From Eulemur rufifrons (lineage: Eukaryota > Chordata > Mammalia > Primates > Lemuridae), in assembly GCF_041146395.1 (NCBI RefSeq), contig NC_090990.1, forward strand, positions 42,356,001 to 42,420,000: 64,000 nucleotides of DNA, written 5' to 3'. This document shows, in pieces, positions 1 through 13,808 of the stretch; position 1 is the first letter of the stretch, and each line of letters starts with the position of its first letter. The notes beneath the pieces are model-generated. The model saw nothing but the letters and a program-made list of their open reading frames with translations. It had not been told where the DNA came from and made no database searches. The translations under genes and the position numbers were made by a program.

Positions 1-125
1 GCAGATGAAGAACCCAAGACTCAAAAGAAATTATGGTTCTTGCCCAAGGTTTCCTGCTATCAAGAAACTGAGCTAGGATTTGAACTCAAAAGTTCCAAAC
101 CCTGAGCTCTTCCCACTATACCATG
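1..125 (-). repeat. MIR SINE fragment
   Basis: Degenerate reverse-orientation MIR: 'atgaagaac', 'cttgcccaagg' and 'ctaggatttgaactc' occur in the order expected for the reverse complement of a MIR core. It is cut by the window start. Confidence 0.5.
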
Positions 126-1817
126 CTATGTCCATTCACAACTCAGCCACGACTTGGGGTGCCAGAGAGAGCGTTAAATGTGGAAGAGACCGAAACCCTG
201 TGGAACAGTTCAGCTTGCATGATTGTCTCAAGCTGAACGGGCTCATAAAGATGAGGGTTTGATACATTGATCTGCAAATGGTGTAAGTCATCTTTGTTTT
301 CTAGAAGAACTTCAATTTTAGGATGATGTTTGCTGTTATCCTGATGAATGGCTCTTGTCACCTCTAGCTCATTCATCAAATTTTTCAAGGCGAGTTTGAG
401 CACATGAAATACAACACACGCAACGGGTAAAAAAACCTCTTGGGGAATCATCCCAAGGAGTCTGCCCATAATCCCCAACTTTTCTTTTTCCTGGAGCAAT
501 GACTTTGCCTTTAATAGACCAGCTCCCAAAATAGCTTTGCAAGACTGAGTTTTTAAATGAGTCTGAGGTGGTTTTGCAAGGCATGATATATTATTATGTG
601 CTATTGTACTGATATAAAATGTGGCAACATGTACAGAATGTTAGGTTCTTTAATCATAAAATCTATTAACAAAATGTGCTTTCAAAACTCTGTATTAGCT
701 TTCAATAACCATCAAAATAACTTACAAGTGGACTGAGAACGATTCTGAGGTACTCTCAGAAATCATTTATGAGTGGTGAAAACTGTTTACCATTTTAATG
801 GTTCTGACCATGCTGTTCAAGACTTAAAAAGAAAAAAAAAGAAGCTCTTTGGGAATGGCCTTCCTGTCCTATATGTTTATGGAAAACCAGGAAAGCATCT
901 GAAAATTGAACACATTTGTCAAGGAGTGACCTTCGAAATCATGTCTGGGTAACAAGGTGTACTTCTGTCTCCTGAGGAGGTTTGCTTCATCAGCTCCTCT
1001 TTCTTTCGATCGAATCAGAGGTATTGAAATTCAAGTGGCAAAAGCCACTTCTAGTAAACGTAAGTACACCTCTCTCAAAGCAGCTGCTGATGGAATCTGA
1101 AGTGACTTGGTGGCAAGCCACACACTGCAGAACAGGTGCAAGCAGCAGAGCCTCAGAAGTGGATGCTACACGTCTTTGGGGCTTTGAATTTCACATTGGA
1201 AGGGGTGCAGGGCCCTTTCTGGCTAGACAGAAAGGGCCGACATAATCTTACATCTCGATCAATCTCATTTCAAGCACTGCTTGTTTTTGCTTCTTAGTCG
1301 GGCTTCTCAGTGTGTTTGATTGGTGACCTCTTTAGATCTGCAGAGTGTAGGCAAATGCAGTGACATTTTGCTTCAAAGATTAAAGCATCTGGATCACGGC
1401 TCACCGAGAAATTACCAGGGTGGGCAGAGTGTGTCCATCTCAGAAACGAAATCCACATTCAGTAGCACTGACCGTGCCTCATTCTATCACCACTGCCCAC
1501 TCAGAACATATTAATAAAGTAATATGACCGTTCCCCGCTTCTCACGCCTGCCCCTACCTCCCAGTATATGTCCAAGGTCATGCATCCATGAGGAAAAACA
1601 AAGTGGAAAGTAGACACGAGGCAAGGGGAGATGGAGCAGGTAGGACAGCCCAGGCATGGAGAGATGCTGCAGGCATCGGGAAGAGAGCTCAAGCAAGGAC
1701 AGAGGGTGCAGACAGTGCGGATGTGACTTCGGAAGTCAAGAGCAAGCAAAGGGGAAAGCAGATACCTTAAGGGTAAAAGAGATAAAAAGGACAGATACCT
1801 ACCCAGACCTGCGCTAT
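1..1817 (-). other. DAB1: DAB1 3' UTR / downstream flank (extent unresolved)
   Basis: Sequence 3' of the DAB1 stop codon on the minus strand. Transcription must continue into it, but I cannot place the poly(A) site. No canonical AATAAA occurs on the minus strand here (no 'tttatt' on the plus strand). Variant ATTAAA hexamers lie at 794-799, 649-654 and 510-515. The first ~125 bases look like a degenerate MIR tail. No exon or second gene was recognised. The extent of the UTR within this interval is inference. Confidence 0.45.
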
Positions 1818-2427
<610 letters not shown>

Positions 2428-2602
2428 TCAGTGCCCGGTCACAGTGATTTATATCTCACAGAAATCTGAGGAATCTCCTTCTATTCAAGTCTAATCACAG
2501 GATTCCTCTTCCCATCCCAAGTCAAATCAGTAGAACATTTGAATTCTTCCTTGTCGGTGTTGATCTTGTCCTTACACAGACTAAACCACACTGACAGGGA
2601 AG

Positions 2603-2770
2603 GCAGGGGTCTCAAGGGACGGTGTCTGGACCATCAGCAGAAGGAGCATCTAGGGATTTGCTGGAAATGCAAATTCTCGGACCCTAGCCCAGATCTACCG
2701 AATCAGAAACTCTGTGTTTTAACAACCCCTACAGATTATTCTGATGTACACTCAAGCCGAGAACTACTGG
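2603..2770 (+). repeat. MER5A-like hAT-Charlie MITE
   Basis: Contains the MER5A core phrases 'gaaatgcaaattctcggacc', 'ctaccgaatcagaaactctg' and 'gtgttttaacaacccc' in the consensus order. It is diverged and has lost its left end. Confidence 0.75.
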
Positions 2771-3399
2771 GCTACGACTTACTTTCTTCTTCCTTTCTTT
2801 CATCAGAGGACACATTTATGGAGTGCCCTTTTTGTGTCGGACACTGTTAGAAATTTTACAGACAGTATCGCTAATCCTCATAAAGCCTCTTAAAGGTGGA
2901 GGTCATCCCAATTTGTCAGAGAAGGAAAGTGAAGGTTGCCAGTTTGCTCATGGCAACCGGTAGAACCAGGCTCTGGATCCTTGCACATAGTGGGTATTCC
3001 GTAAACACATGTTCAACAAAAAGTGTCTCAGTGATCTGGCAAAACGGATGCCCTGATGGCAACTTCCCAGCTGGTACTTTTTCTATAAGGGTAAAAGAAA
3101 TATGCTGGGCTGACCTCCCATATTTCCTCTCATTTGTTCCACAGGTTTACAACAAATATGCCATTTGATACTGCTCTTCCTTCAGTCATTTCTAATTTGA
3201 TGTTGAAAATACCAGTCACTGGCTCCGCCCCAAGTGAGGGGGTGGCATGGGTGGTTTAGTAGCTGAATTTCAAATGCCCTTGATAAGACCTTCCTGTTGT
3301 AATGTTCCAAAACCTAGAAATCAGATAGTGAATGATTGTAAAACTTAGCGTGTACTTTTTACCCTGATGAAACTATATTTAGAACAATGATGCTATTCC

Positions 3400-3630
3400 T
3401 CCTTTGTTATTTATAACGTGCCAATGAGTGAAGACACTGTGCTAGGCACTTCTCATTCATTATACTCCCTAATACAAATGAGCACAAGGTGTTCTTGTAC
3501 CTTTTTTTCCCAGATGAAGAAACTACAAAGCTCAGAGAGGTGAGGCGACTCGCCAAGGGTGGGCACGGCTCTGAAACAGCAGCACTGGCATTTAACCCAG
3601 ATCTGTCTCACACCGTCCAGACCAACTGTG
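3400..3630 (-). repeat. MIR SINE
   Basis: Reverse-oriented MIR: 'actgtgctaggcac', 'gatgaagaaactacaaagc', 'cagagaggtgaggcgactcg' and 'ggcatttaacccagatctg' follow the reverse-complement MIR consensus. Confidence 0.75.
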
Positions 3631-4086
3631 CTTTTCTGTTTCTATTTGGGGTTTACTGATTCTGGTCCAGTTGATTCTCCACTCAAAACTTTCTAAAGGG
3701 GATACTGATGGATAAGAGGATATGAAGACTGGTTTTGCTCACTTCATTTAAAATAAAACATTAAATTTTGAAAAAAAATGAAATGAAGTCTGTTTTGTTT
3801 CATAAGATGATTAGGAACCAGACTAGTTATAATGGGTTTAAAGCCATATGAAAACACCCTGATGGGTAGGTAGATGTCTAATAAATATTAGCTTAATCAG
3901 ATCCTGAATTGTGTTTGAGGTGGTTTATTGCTTACTGAAGTCTGAGAATCCAGTCTGAGATGCCATCTCTGAGGTGTGCTGCTCATACTCATCTGATCAA
4001 ACCAATGAGAAGCATAACTAGAAGTTCATTTATACAAGTGTCTTAGGCTTTAGAAGGTTTTATAGAATGCTTCTGATACTTTAAAA

Positions 4087-4307
4087 CAGTGGTTCTCAGG
4101 CTGGAGCAATTTCACCCCTAGGGCACATTTGGCAATGCCTGGAGTCATTTTGGATTTTCATGACAAAAAAGGGGATGTATGTTACTCCCACCTAGTGAGT
4201 AGGGGCCAGGAGTGCTGCTAAACATCCTGCAATGCACAGGACAGACCCTCACAGCAAAGAATGATTTGGCACCAAATGTCAATAGTGCCAAGGTTGCAAA
4301 AATCCTG
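4087..4307. repeat. MER20 hAT-Charlie MITE, near full length
   Basis: Starts 'cagtggttctcag' and carries 'catttggcaatgcctggag', 'agggg'/'ggccagg' blocks, 'gctgctaaacatcctgcaat' and 'aatgtcaatagtgcc', typical of the ~220-bp MER20. It is flanked by an 8-bp target duplication with one mismatch (ctttaaaa at 4079-4086, ctctaaaa at 4308-4315), as expected for a hAT element. Confidence 0.8.
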
Positions 4308-5149
4308 CTCTAAAACACAACAGTGGCTAAATTTTGTTCATTTCATTCTCAGCAACTATACCCAAATGCCTCCCATGTCCTAGACACTATGAGAGGTGTA
4401 GGAATGATGAAGACCCATTCCCTGTCCTCAAAGAACTTAAACTTCTCTCTTTTATTTATAGGTGACACATAAATTCTTTGAAAGAGAAATATTTGTTTTA
4501 AAATATGCTTATTTATGTATGGCTGTCATTTCTTTAGCAGTTCATTTTTTATTTTATTATTCTTCATTGAAACCCTGTGAGTTAAAGTTAATAGAGATGC
4601 CCCTTACTACGTAGATCATATGGCCTGGGTGCAAGTGGGTTGTTTATACACATGCAAGCCATTCATTTTCAGAACAGCATCCTAAACCTGGCTGAAACGA
4701 CACAATCTAATTGTATTAACATTAGATTTTTTTTTTTTTGACAATTCACAGTATTGGCCATGCAGTGATCCTTATCACCTGTGACTGTAACAAAACCGCC
4801 AGGCTCACTGTACCATGAGCCCTTTCTTCCCTCTTATCGACTGTCGAGGTGTAGACTGAGTCACCAGAACACCTTCCCTGAATCGTGTCAAACAAGCCGA
4901 CGTGTGCTCAGGTGTATCTGGTTCTGATGTGGCTGCACGGTCAGTGTTTTCTAGATGTTTGCAGTAGGAAAGTGAGCTGGGGCAGAGTCAGCGAAAGCTG
5001 GAACTACAAGGAAGTACACTGCTCACCAAGCCAATGCACTTGTGTTACCGATGACAAAACAGAGTCTCAGAGAAGTCACATGCTTATGGTAGGGGAGCCA
5101 ATACCAGGACCCTGCTCCAGGACTCCGCACAAAACCACTACAACTGTTG

Positions 5150-5320
5150 TGAGGTATATTATTTTAGTACATATACCACTGAATCCTTTTCACAACCCAT
5201 ACCCTTAGACAAGTAAGGAAATTGAGGCTTATAGAAATAAAGTGACTTGCCCAAAGGCACAAAAGTAGTAATACACTTGCTCTCCAGGTTCCCAGCCTAG
5301 AACTTTCTGCTGCACCATCT
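5150..5320 (-). repeat. MIR SINE fragment
   Basis: 'caagtaaggaaattgaggct', 'agtgacttgcccaaaggcac' and 'cttgctctccaggttcc' form a reverse-oriented MIR. A second MIR remnant lies just before it at about 5020-5130 ('gatgacaaaacagagtctca'). Confidence 0.65.
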
Positions 5321-5905
5321 TTTTCCTTTTTTTTTTTTCTCTTTAACTACCAGAAGCTTTGAGCCACAATCTGATTTCAATTGTAACAGCTGTATAAGAC
5401 CTTATGGCTGCTAGATCTTTCTCCTCAGTTTTCTCTTGGTCTTAATTTTCTATTCCAATTTTTAAACCTTGTTCCTAAAATTTTTCACATTGACAGTCAC
5501 CATTCATTTTATTTCAATAAGCCACACCAAAGTCTGTGTGTCATAGGCTGGGATATCCATGAAGGCATCAATGACTGAGCAAACTAACAAAATCACGAGG
5601 CAGACTGACATGATGGAGAAATATCAGGCTTGTATGAAGCTCTACCACTTTGTCTACTGTCTCTGAACTTCACTTTCATTACCTGTCAAACAGGTCTAAC
5701 AAAACTCATCATTAGCATTGTTACGAGTCTAAAAATAAACATAGAGCATATGGAAAAGGTGTGGATCATGGGCACCTAAACTGTTAGCGCTTATTATTAG
5801 TGGTAGTAACATAAACAGAGAGGCCAGATGAACGCAACTGAGATGAGCCCTCTGGCTCCAGAACCCCCATCTACAGAAAAGAGGCGTCACCCCCCCTGGG
5901 GTTTA

Positions 5906-6499
<594 letters not shown>

Positions 6500-6939
6500 T
6501 CAGGCGTCCTGGAAAGAAGGATTCAGGGATTCAAGCAACTGACATAAACGTGTGGAGCACCTACTAAGTGCCAGGCTGTGTGCCGGGACCTGGGGATGGC
6601 AACGTGAATAAGACACAAGTCTCTGCTCTCATGGGAAGTGGTCAGGGAAAAACTCTCCAACGAAGTGATTTGTAAGAAACCATTAATAGAATTCAGGGAG
6701 GGAGCGAGTCATGCAGATATCTGGTGGATGATGACGATAACATTTCTACAGTTGTTAAAGGTTTCTGCAGATCTCATGGCCTCGGGAGCCGTGGGTCAAA
6801 GGGCAGAAGACTGGGAGGCAGGCAGGCCTGGCTCTTCACCTTGCCTCCTCCTCCCCCCACACTTGGGACCTTCTCAATTGCTTAAGCCTCTAAGACTCGG
6901 TCTCCTTGCTGTAGAGCCAGGTTATAATAGCTTCCTTTT

Positions 6940-7200
6940 CAGCATTGAGGCAGTGGGCAAAGTGAGTAAGAATCTGAATGTCGGGGTCTTAGAGGCCCAG
7001 GTTAAAAATTCGAACTGCCACTTCTTCTCTATGTAATTTGGCGAGTCCCTCTTAACCTCTCCAAGGCTCTATCTGTAAAATGGGCACAAAATAATAACTT
7101 GTTTCATTGGGTTGGTTTGAAGATTGAGATTACACCTTTAAGGTGTGGAATACTGCACTTGACATAGAGTGAACATTTAGTAAATGTTAGCTACTATTAA
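6940..7200 (+). repeat. MIR SINE
   Basis: 'gaggcccaggttaaaaattc', 'aacctctccaaggctctatc', 'tgtaaaatgggcacaaaata' and 'catttagtaaatgttagcta' follow the forward MIR consensus from core to 3' end. Confidence 0.75.
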
Positions 7201-7524
7201 TAGCACAATTTGGATCAGATAGAACCTACAGAGTACTATATACCTTGTTTGGTATATAACAGACACGTAACATATGGTAGCTAGAGATTTTATTATGCAT
7301 TACTTCTGCATTGTTATTATTCTGATTTTAGGGAATTAAAAAAAATGAAGGTTATTGTCCACTCAGGGGCATCCCGAATAGTGGTACAGGTTGGGCACTA
7401 TAAAACTTCAGGGCATGTACTTACATGTATTACCATGATACTTGTTTACTGTATTGTCCTTTTCAGGCAAGATATATACATTTTAACAGGAGCACAGGTG
7501 ACATTTGTTACAATAATAATCGTT

Positions 7525-7755
7525 CCAATTATTAAATGCCTACAACATGCCAGGTACACTATTAGGTTTTACATCTCCACAAAATCCCTGTAGGGAAGAC
7601 ATTATTACTTCCATTTTAGGGATGAGGAAATCGGTACTCAGAGGAGAAAAGCAACTTGCTTAGGGTCATACAGGTTGCACAAAGTAGGATCAGGATCAAA
7701 CTGAGGTTGTCTGTCCCCAAAGCCAGTGTTCTTTCCTTTGTGCCACACACTGCCT
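7525..7755 (-). repeat. MIR SINE
   Basis: 'tgcctacaacatgccaggta', 'agggatgaggaaatcggtac', 'agcaacttgcttagggtcat' and 'aagccagtgttctttcc' in order; reverse-oriented. Confidence 0.75.
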
Positions 7756-8417
7756 CACCCAGATAGTCAAGACCAATTTCTGATCTTTGCAGTCAATGGA
7801 TCTTGCCTAGCATGAAATGTCTGAGCACACTGCAAGCCTGCAGGAAACTTCCATGTGTTTCAGGGTGCACGGTGACCACCTGCATGTGAAGTTGAGCCTG
7901 AGAGACCAGTTACCACTCCAGACCGAGTAGAGAACAGAGGAGCTAGCTTTGCCTGGGCTCTCAAAACAAGCATCTGCACGGCTGTCAGTAGGAACTTTCA
8001 GGTGCAGTGCAGTGAGACCAGGACAAAAGGAGGAATGGATGCAGAGTGTCCCAGCAACTTCCAAGGGGATGATGAGTGGACGTTGTGGCACTGATCACAC
8101 CATGGGTCATCTCAGTGACTTTGGTGAGCCCAGAGAAATGGGGTGGAGGGTGTCTCACTCCAAGCTCCAGTCACAGACCCACCTGCCTTCAACTGACTGA
8201 GGATGATGAGGGCTAGAGCCGACATTGAAGGCCTGACCATTTCCTTGCAAGGTGTGCACACTGTCCCCCATGCCCTGCTGCCCTGAGGGGAGGCTCAGGA
8301 GGGGCACAGATAGGACACATGGGCTCTTGCTGAATAATCCAGCAATATTATATGTGTTTGTGGAAGAAGGCAGCCATGTCAACAAACATAGAGAATATAT
8401 TGTCAGATCACTTAGCC

Positions 8418-8632
8418 AGCAGTCCCAGCCTTTTGGGCACCAGGGGCCAGTTTCATGGAAGACAATTTTTCCATGGACCAGGCTTGGGGGGGGATGGGGA
8501 GTGACGGGGAGCAGCTGTAAACACAGATGAAGCTTTGCTCGCACGCCCACCACTCACGTCCTGCTGTGCGGCCCAGTTCCTAACAGGCCATGGACCGATA
8601 CGGGTCCTCGGCCCAGAGGTTGGGGACCGCAG
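8418..8632. repeat. MER1-type hAT-Charlie element with perfect 8-bp TSD
   Basis: Carries 'tttcatggaagacaattttt', 'agctgtaaacacagatgaag', 'gcccagttcctaacaggcca' and ends 'gaggttggggaccgcag', the terminal sequences of MER1A/B. It is flanked by the exact 8-bp duplication acttagcc (8410-8417 and 8633-8640), the size expected for hAT transposition. A shorter internal part than the full element remains. Subfamily naming is from memory. Confidence 0.75.
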
Positions 8633-9129
8633 ACTTAGCCAACCCGCTCCGAAAAAGAGGGCTGAAGAGGCACTGGACTGACACTTCATACCTGAAACTT
8701 GCTTACCTTGCCTTGTCTATCACAGAACAATATAGTGACAAATCCACCAACAGGTGGAGGATTCTGCAACTCTGTTTTCCTTATTTTCTGATTTATATTG
8801 ATATGGCTCAGAGCATCATATTAATTTATTAAGAACTGTGTAGGTAGGCTATGTCATCTAGGCATTTCAAAATATTAAAGGGGACATTGCAAATAGTTGT
8901 GATAAGAAGGAGTCCCTGGGTCTGACAGGTGGAAACCTATCCATGGATCTTTCAACCACCCCAGCCTGATGGCCACTTTGATCAATGGTTGGGTGGCTTC
9001 ACTCTCCACCAGCCTATCTTTTGCTTTGCTTCCATTCCACCCTCCTCGTTGACACTGAGGACTGTTTTAACATGCAAATATGGTGCTTCCTAGTATTTAG
9101 CATAAGGCTCAGATGCCTCAGCTTGGCTC

Positions 9130-9640
9130 ACATGCACTTGGGGGTCAGCCCCTTCCACCTCCCTATCAACATCTTCAACTGGCATCCTCACGGGCACCTT
9201 AGCCTCCAGAAGCTGCAAACAACAATACCCAACCTGCCGCCTCTTGTCTCTGCTGGTCCCTCTGCCTGGAAAGCCACCTCCTGCTTCTTCACGTGGCTGG
9301 ACCTTATTTGCCCTTTGGGACTCAGTTTACCATCACCTCTGCTGGATGCTTTCCCTGCTCTATGGGCTCCGTTGGTCCTTCTCTGGGCTTCCACAGTCCC
9401 CTGCGCTCATCTCTAGCATGACACTTGTCACACTGCTTTGTAAATTGCCTGGTTATTCTGTCTTCCCTCACGAGACTAGAGAGCACCTGCTGGTAAAAAC
9501 CCTTTATCTTCTCTCTCCCCTCTGCCTTTGCCCTCTGCCTACCACTGTCTTTGGCACACATCAGCAGCTTCATAGATGCTTGGGCCCCAGCAAGGCCCTA
9601 CATCAAGGTGAACAAGTCAGAGAAATCAATACCTTTGCTG
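9130..9640 (+). repeat. L2 LINE 3' fragment
   Basis: Pyrimidine-rich text with 'cttgtcacactgctttgtaa', 'ctgtcttccctcacgagact' and 'gagcacctgctgg' in the order of the L2 3' UTR. The apparent long frames here come from this composition, not from a gene. Confidence 0.6.
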
Positions 9641-10679
9641 CATTCTTCCAAGAGTACAATTAAACTCCAAGATCCGTAAGTGCTGTGATCTCTGATGATT
9701 ATACTGTTGGTGGCAGGTTTTCTTTCCCCTCCCATCATTTTTTTTTTTCACAAGGCACTAACAGATGGGCTGTGCACACTTTTCTGGAGAGAGCTATTAG
9801 CATGTCTCGCTGGCTTCATGCCATCTGCTCCAGACCAAAGTACAATATTCAAAAGGAAAAGAAGGTAGCACAGGGTAATTGGGTGTCATGTTTGAGAGCT
9901 TGCAGGTCTCACTCCCTGTGCCTAGGAGGTCCCTGCAGCCTGGGCTCTCCCTGGCCTGTGGGCGAAGTCTCTGACCATGTGGCCTGTGCATGCCTGAAGG
10001 GGCATCTCAGTGGCAGGACTGCGGTTGCACTGGACATGGGGAGCTGTCTGGTGGCTGCCACTGCAGCCACTTAACAGCTTATTAACTGTTTGCTATTAAT
10101 GTTCGACAGTAGAGGGAGGAGGTGCCAAGGAGCATCTGTAGACGCCACGGCGTTCAGATCAATCATGTATCTCCTGGCTGTGAGGTGAAAGGGAACACCT
10201 GCATTGCTGCCTTGCAGTTAGATTTTTTTTTTTTTAAATGATGAAAACTGTCATTTATAACCAGATGCTGGCACCTGGGGATACCCCTCTTATTTGAACA
10301 AAAGAAAACAAAAACCAGACTAAAATAGAAGAAAAACAGTGAAAACTACAGGACCCCTCCAACATGTATATAAAACTTGTATGGTAGCTCTTGTCCATAT
10401 CATCTCTCGTTTGATTGATTCATTCATTCAAAAATATCCCTACTACGTGCTAATCACTGTTTCAGCCTCTGGAGCTGCAACAAAGAACAAGACAGTTAAA
10501 AAAAATAATCTTGCCCTAGTGGAGCTGACGTTTTTGTGAAGCGGATGCTTGCAGCAAGCCTCTGAGGGTGCCGGGATTGCTCTCTCTTTAATGTGTGCGT
10601 GAGAACTTGCAGCTCCTTGAGGGGAAGACTTGACGCAGCAGCACAGTGTATGAGCAGCAGACGGGCTAGTGATGAACTG

Positions 10680-10880
10680 CGTAGCTAACGTTTGTTGAGT
10701 GCATACTTATGCAAACACTGCCAGATACCATTACAAATGTCTTACTGAATGGATTTACTCATGCAATCCTCAGCACAGCTCTACGAGGTAGAATTGTGAT
10801 TATCCCCACTTTCTGGGCAAGTTCCCTGAGGTTCAGAAGAGATTTGGCTGAATACTATGTAGCTGGTTAGTGGCAGATCC
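10680..10880 (-). repeat. MIR SINE
   Basis: 'tttgttgagtgcatacttat', 'tactcatgcaatcctcagca', 'ctctacgaggtagaattgtg' and 'ctgaggttcagaag' follow the reverse MIR consensus. Confidence 0.7.
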
Positions 10881-11069
10881 TGTATGTACACATAGTACAT
10901 TCTCCAGGCCACCCAGCCTACCTCTGCCACGAGCAGTCAAGAGACCGAAGACCTGAGCTTTATCATATGCACTTTAAAAAAATGGAAAATAAAGAAAAAA
11001 AAATAGGTAGGATAGGACGTATTTTCTTCTACTTTAGAAATCAGAATAATAAAATAATAATAATAGCAG

Positions 11070-11320
11070 CATTTTCTACAACAAGTATCTATGATGTGCC
11101 AGCATTTTTCAAGGCACTTAACTTTATTTTCTCATTTAATTCTCATGATATTGTTGCAAGGTAAGTATTATTTCTACCCAGTTATAAAGATGAAGAAACT
11201 CTGGCTCTGACAGGTTAAGTAATTTGCCCAGGAGTCCAAAGCTTATAGATAAACGGCTGAATCAGGATTCAAACTCAGCCCATTAAATTCCAAAGCCCCC
11301 AGCAGGCAGCCCACCCATCA
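11070..11320 (-). repeat. MIR SINE
   Basis: 'atgatgtgccagcatttttc', 'tctcatttaattctcatgat', 'aagatgaagaaactctggct' and 'gttaagtaatttgcccagg' in reverse MIR order. Confidence 0.75.
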
Positions 11321-11889
11321 TACTGCACGCCCTGGTTCATTTCCCTGACTCTCTCTCACTGGCTGGACAATTAGTTATACGGAGATGGAGATTCAACAGC
11401 CGCAGAGATTTTTAAGACCAGTTAAAGGAGGAAAAGGGCACACAGTTTAACACCAACTGAAGCCTACTTTTGTTATCGTTGGTAGAGTAAGAAAGCAAAA
11501 CTATGCTAATTGAAATTAATTTTAGACTCACATTCTGAAATTTGAAATCTTGGAGGTAATCTATCCATTCTTCTTTTTTTTTTTTTTAACAGCTGAAGAA
11601 AGAAAATCCGGATGTGTGGAAGTGGCTTGTCTACCATTTGTAATGGGGCTGGTTAAGTAGTAGGACTAAAACCCAGGTCTTTCAAGCCTCGAATCTGGCA
11701 CAGGCTTGGAAGAAGGCCCAGAGCAGTGCTGGGCCTGGCCCGGGAATGTCCTCAGGGTGCTCTGAATGAAAAGTTAGGGCTGGGAGAGACACGAAACTGC
11801 ACTAGTTCCATCTTCTTGTTTATAGAGAAGGGGCGGAGACGAGGGCCTGGTCATTGCTCGGCCTGAAAACCCTGAACTCTGATGTCTGC

Positions 11890-12210
11890 TGTAACTTCCT
11901 GCCCCTCCCTCCAGTCTGCTCGCTCCTCACCTGGCCAGAGCCTCTCCTGACCACAGCCTGCACTTGCACCTGGCCCCTGCCTGCCCTCTGGCGCTCCGCA
12001 CCCTGCTCCGCTCTGCATTTCCTTTTGTCCAAGTCACTTGTTGTTTCCTAACACACTACACAAGTTACTTATTTTCATGTTACTTCCTGTCTCCCCGATA
12101 GCCAGTAAGCTCTCTTGTCTGTTGCATTCAGTGACACACCTCAAGCACATAAAACAGGACCTGGCACACAGTAGGCACCCAGTGAATACTGTGGAATGAA
12201 CATGGCTACA
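11890..12210 (+). repeat. L2 LINE 3' end
   Basis: Ends with the characteristic L2 tail: 'ccagtaagctctcttgtctg', 'cctggcacacagtaggcacc', 'cagtgaatactgtggaatga'. Confidence 0.7.
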
Positions 12211-12519
12211 AATCGGTAAGCGTGGACCTTAAGTTCCCATCATCTTTACAGATAAAACAGTGGGGACAAAGCATGGGTATTTTGAACAGACTAAAAAAGT
12301 ATAGCAGAGTGGTGAATTTCTGATGGAAAACCGTTTTTCTTACTTAAAATGACATATTCTATCACACTATTCCCAAGGAGATTTTAATATCTACTTTAGG
12401 CAAAGAAAACTAGTCATGGCCACTATCCCACCTTAGGGGCAGGTAAAACAGATGAGATTGGGAAGCTTAGCAATTGAATACATTTCAGGCTGCCTGAACA
12501 GTCTAAACTATAAGTAGAT

Positions 12520-12726
12520 CAGGGGTCCCCAACCTTTTTGGCACCAGGGACCAGTTTCATGGAAGACAATTTTTCCATGGACTGGGGGTGGGGAGTTGGG
12601 GAGTCGGGGGTTGGGGAGTCAGGGGTTGGGGAAGGCATGACATGGAGCTCAGGCGGTGATGCCTGGCCCGTTTCCTAACAGGCCACAGACTGTACCGGGC
12701 CACAGCCCGGGGGTTGGGGACCACAG
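12520..12726. repeat. MER1-type hAT-Charlie element with G-run insert
   Basis: Terminal inverted repeats 'caggggtccccaac' and 'gttggggaccacag', plus 'tttcatggaagacaattttt' and 'tttcctaacaggccac', identify the same family as the copy at 8418-8632. Flanks aagtagat (12512-12519) and agttagat (12727-12734) are an 8-bp duplication with two mismatches. The interior has a run of GGGG/GGGGG tracts at 12584-12632 spaced by 2-4 bases, which could fold as a G-quadruplex on the plus strand. Confidence 0.75.
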
Positions 12727-13738
12727 AGTTAGATTCAGTGGCTACCAACATTTGTTGCTTCTAGAAGTTCATAATGATCCCTTGGTTCATGAGGAATAAC
12801 TATAACTATTTTAGAACAGGGTATGAATTTTTAATTTACTTTAAATAAAAAGCAAGGTTTATATTTGGTGCAAGAATTTGCTTCTAACACTATGCAATTA
12901 GAAGTAATTATTTATAGAAAAAAAAGGCAGGAAGATTTGTATTGTAAAATATTCAAACTCCATTTGCCATTTATGAGAATAAAGTTGAGAAAGATAAAGC
13001 CACAGATTTCAAATATGTAGTTAAAGGAAAACACAAAACTCTTTAGGCTCACATGTATGCGAAAAACAGAACAAATACTACCTTTGGTTCTTTCCAAATA
13101 GAGTAGCCCGGCTACACGGAGTGCCCAATGCCATGGAAACAAGGTAAGATCCCTGGCCGCCCCCCCCATCTGTAATTCACCTGCAATACCGTAACTATAT
13201 ACATTTTGTCCCTGTTGTAAAAGTAGTATTTACATTTTAAAGAATATCTGAAAAACAGAACAAATACTTTCATATCACTAAGAGTCCCATTGCCCTCCCA
13301 ATTCACTGTTAGCAGTTTGCTCTCATCCCACAGGGTTTTTCCCCCTTTTCTGGGGAACTTCCTCTTCCTCAAGTCAGCACCAAATGAGGCAGATCCCTTC
13401 TGTCCATTGGGCCTCAAGACAGCTGTGGAGAGCTGACTCCATCTCCTCCCCTGCTCACCGCTTTCTGTCCTCCTGGCTGAGGTGCACGGGAGGAAACAGA
13501 TCTGCGTGGCTGTTGTAGGCCATGCTCCCCAAAGCTACACCCCTGAGTAACCTGGAATCCTGAACTCTCCAGGTGAAAGACACCACTGAATTCCAGCCAG
13601 CAGCAGACTGGAGCTTTGGACCCTACCACCCCCACCCCTCCAGATGGCAGCTTCTCAAGGTCACTTGAAGAGTCGCAGGAGGGATGGCGGCTCCACAGGT
13701 GTTCTGGCATAATTTGGCAGCTGGCTCAGTAAACCCTT

Positions 13739-13762
13739 TCTCTCTCTCTCTCTCTCTCTCTC
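13739..13762. repeat. (TC)n microsatellite
   Basis: Twelve uninterrupted TC dinucleotides. In DAB1 sense this is a (GA)n purine run beginning 47 nt inside the intron after the donor at 13808. Confidence 0.95.
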
Positions 13763-13808
13763 CATGCGTGGAGGCTGAAGGAAGGGAGGCGGGTGGCAGA
13801 GGGCTTAC

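Noticed and set aside
13739..13762. Possible pyrimidine tract of a plus-strand splice acceptor
   Set aside because: The gene is on the minus strand and no AG-exon with coding sense follows on the plus strand; it is a simple TC repeat.
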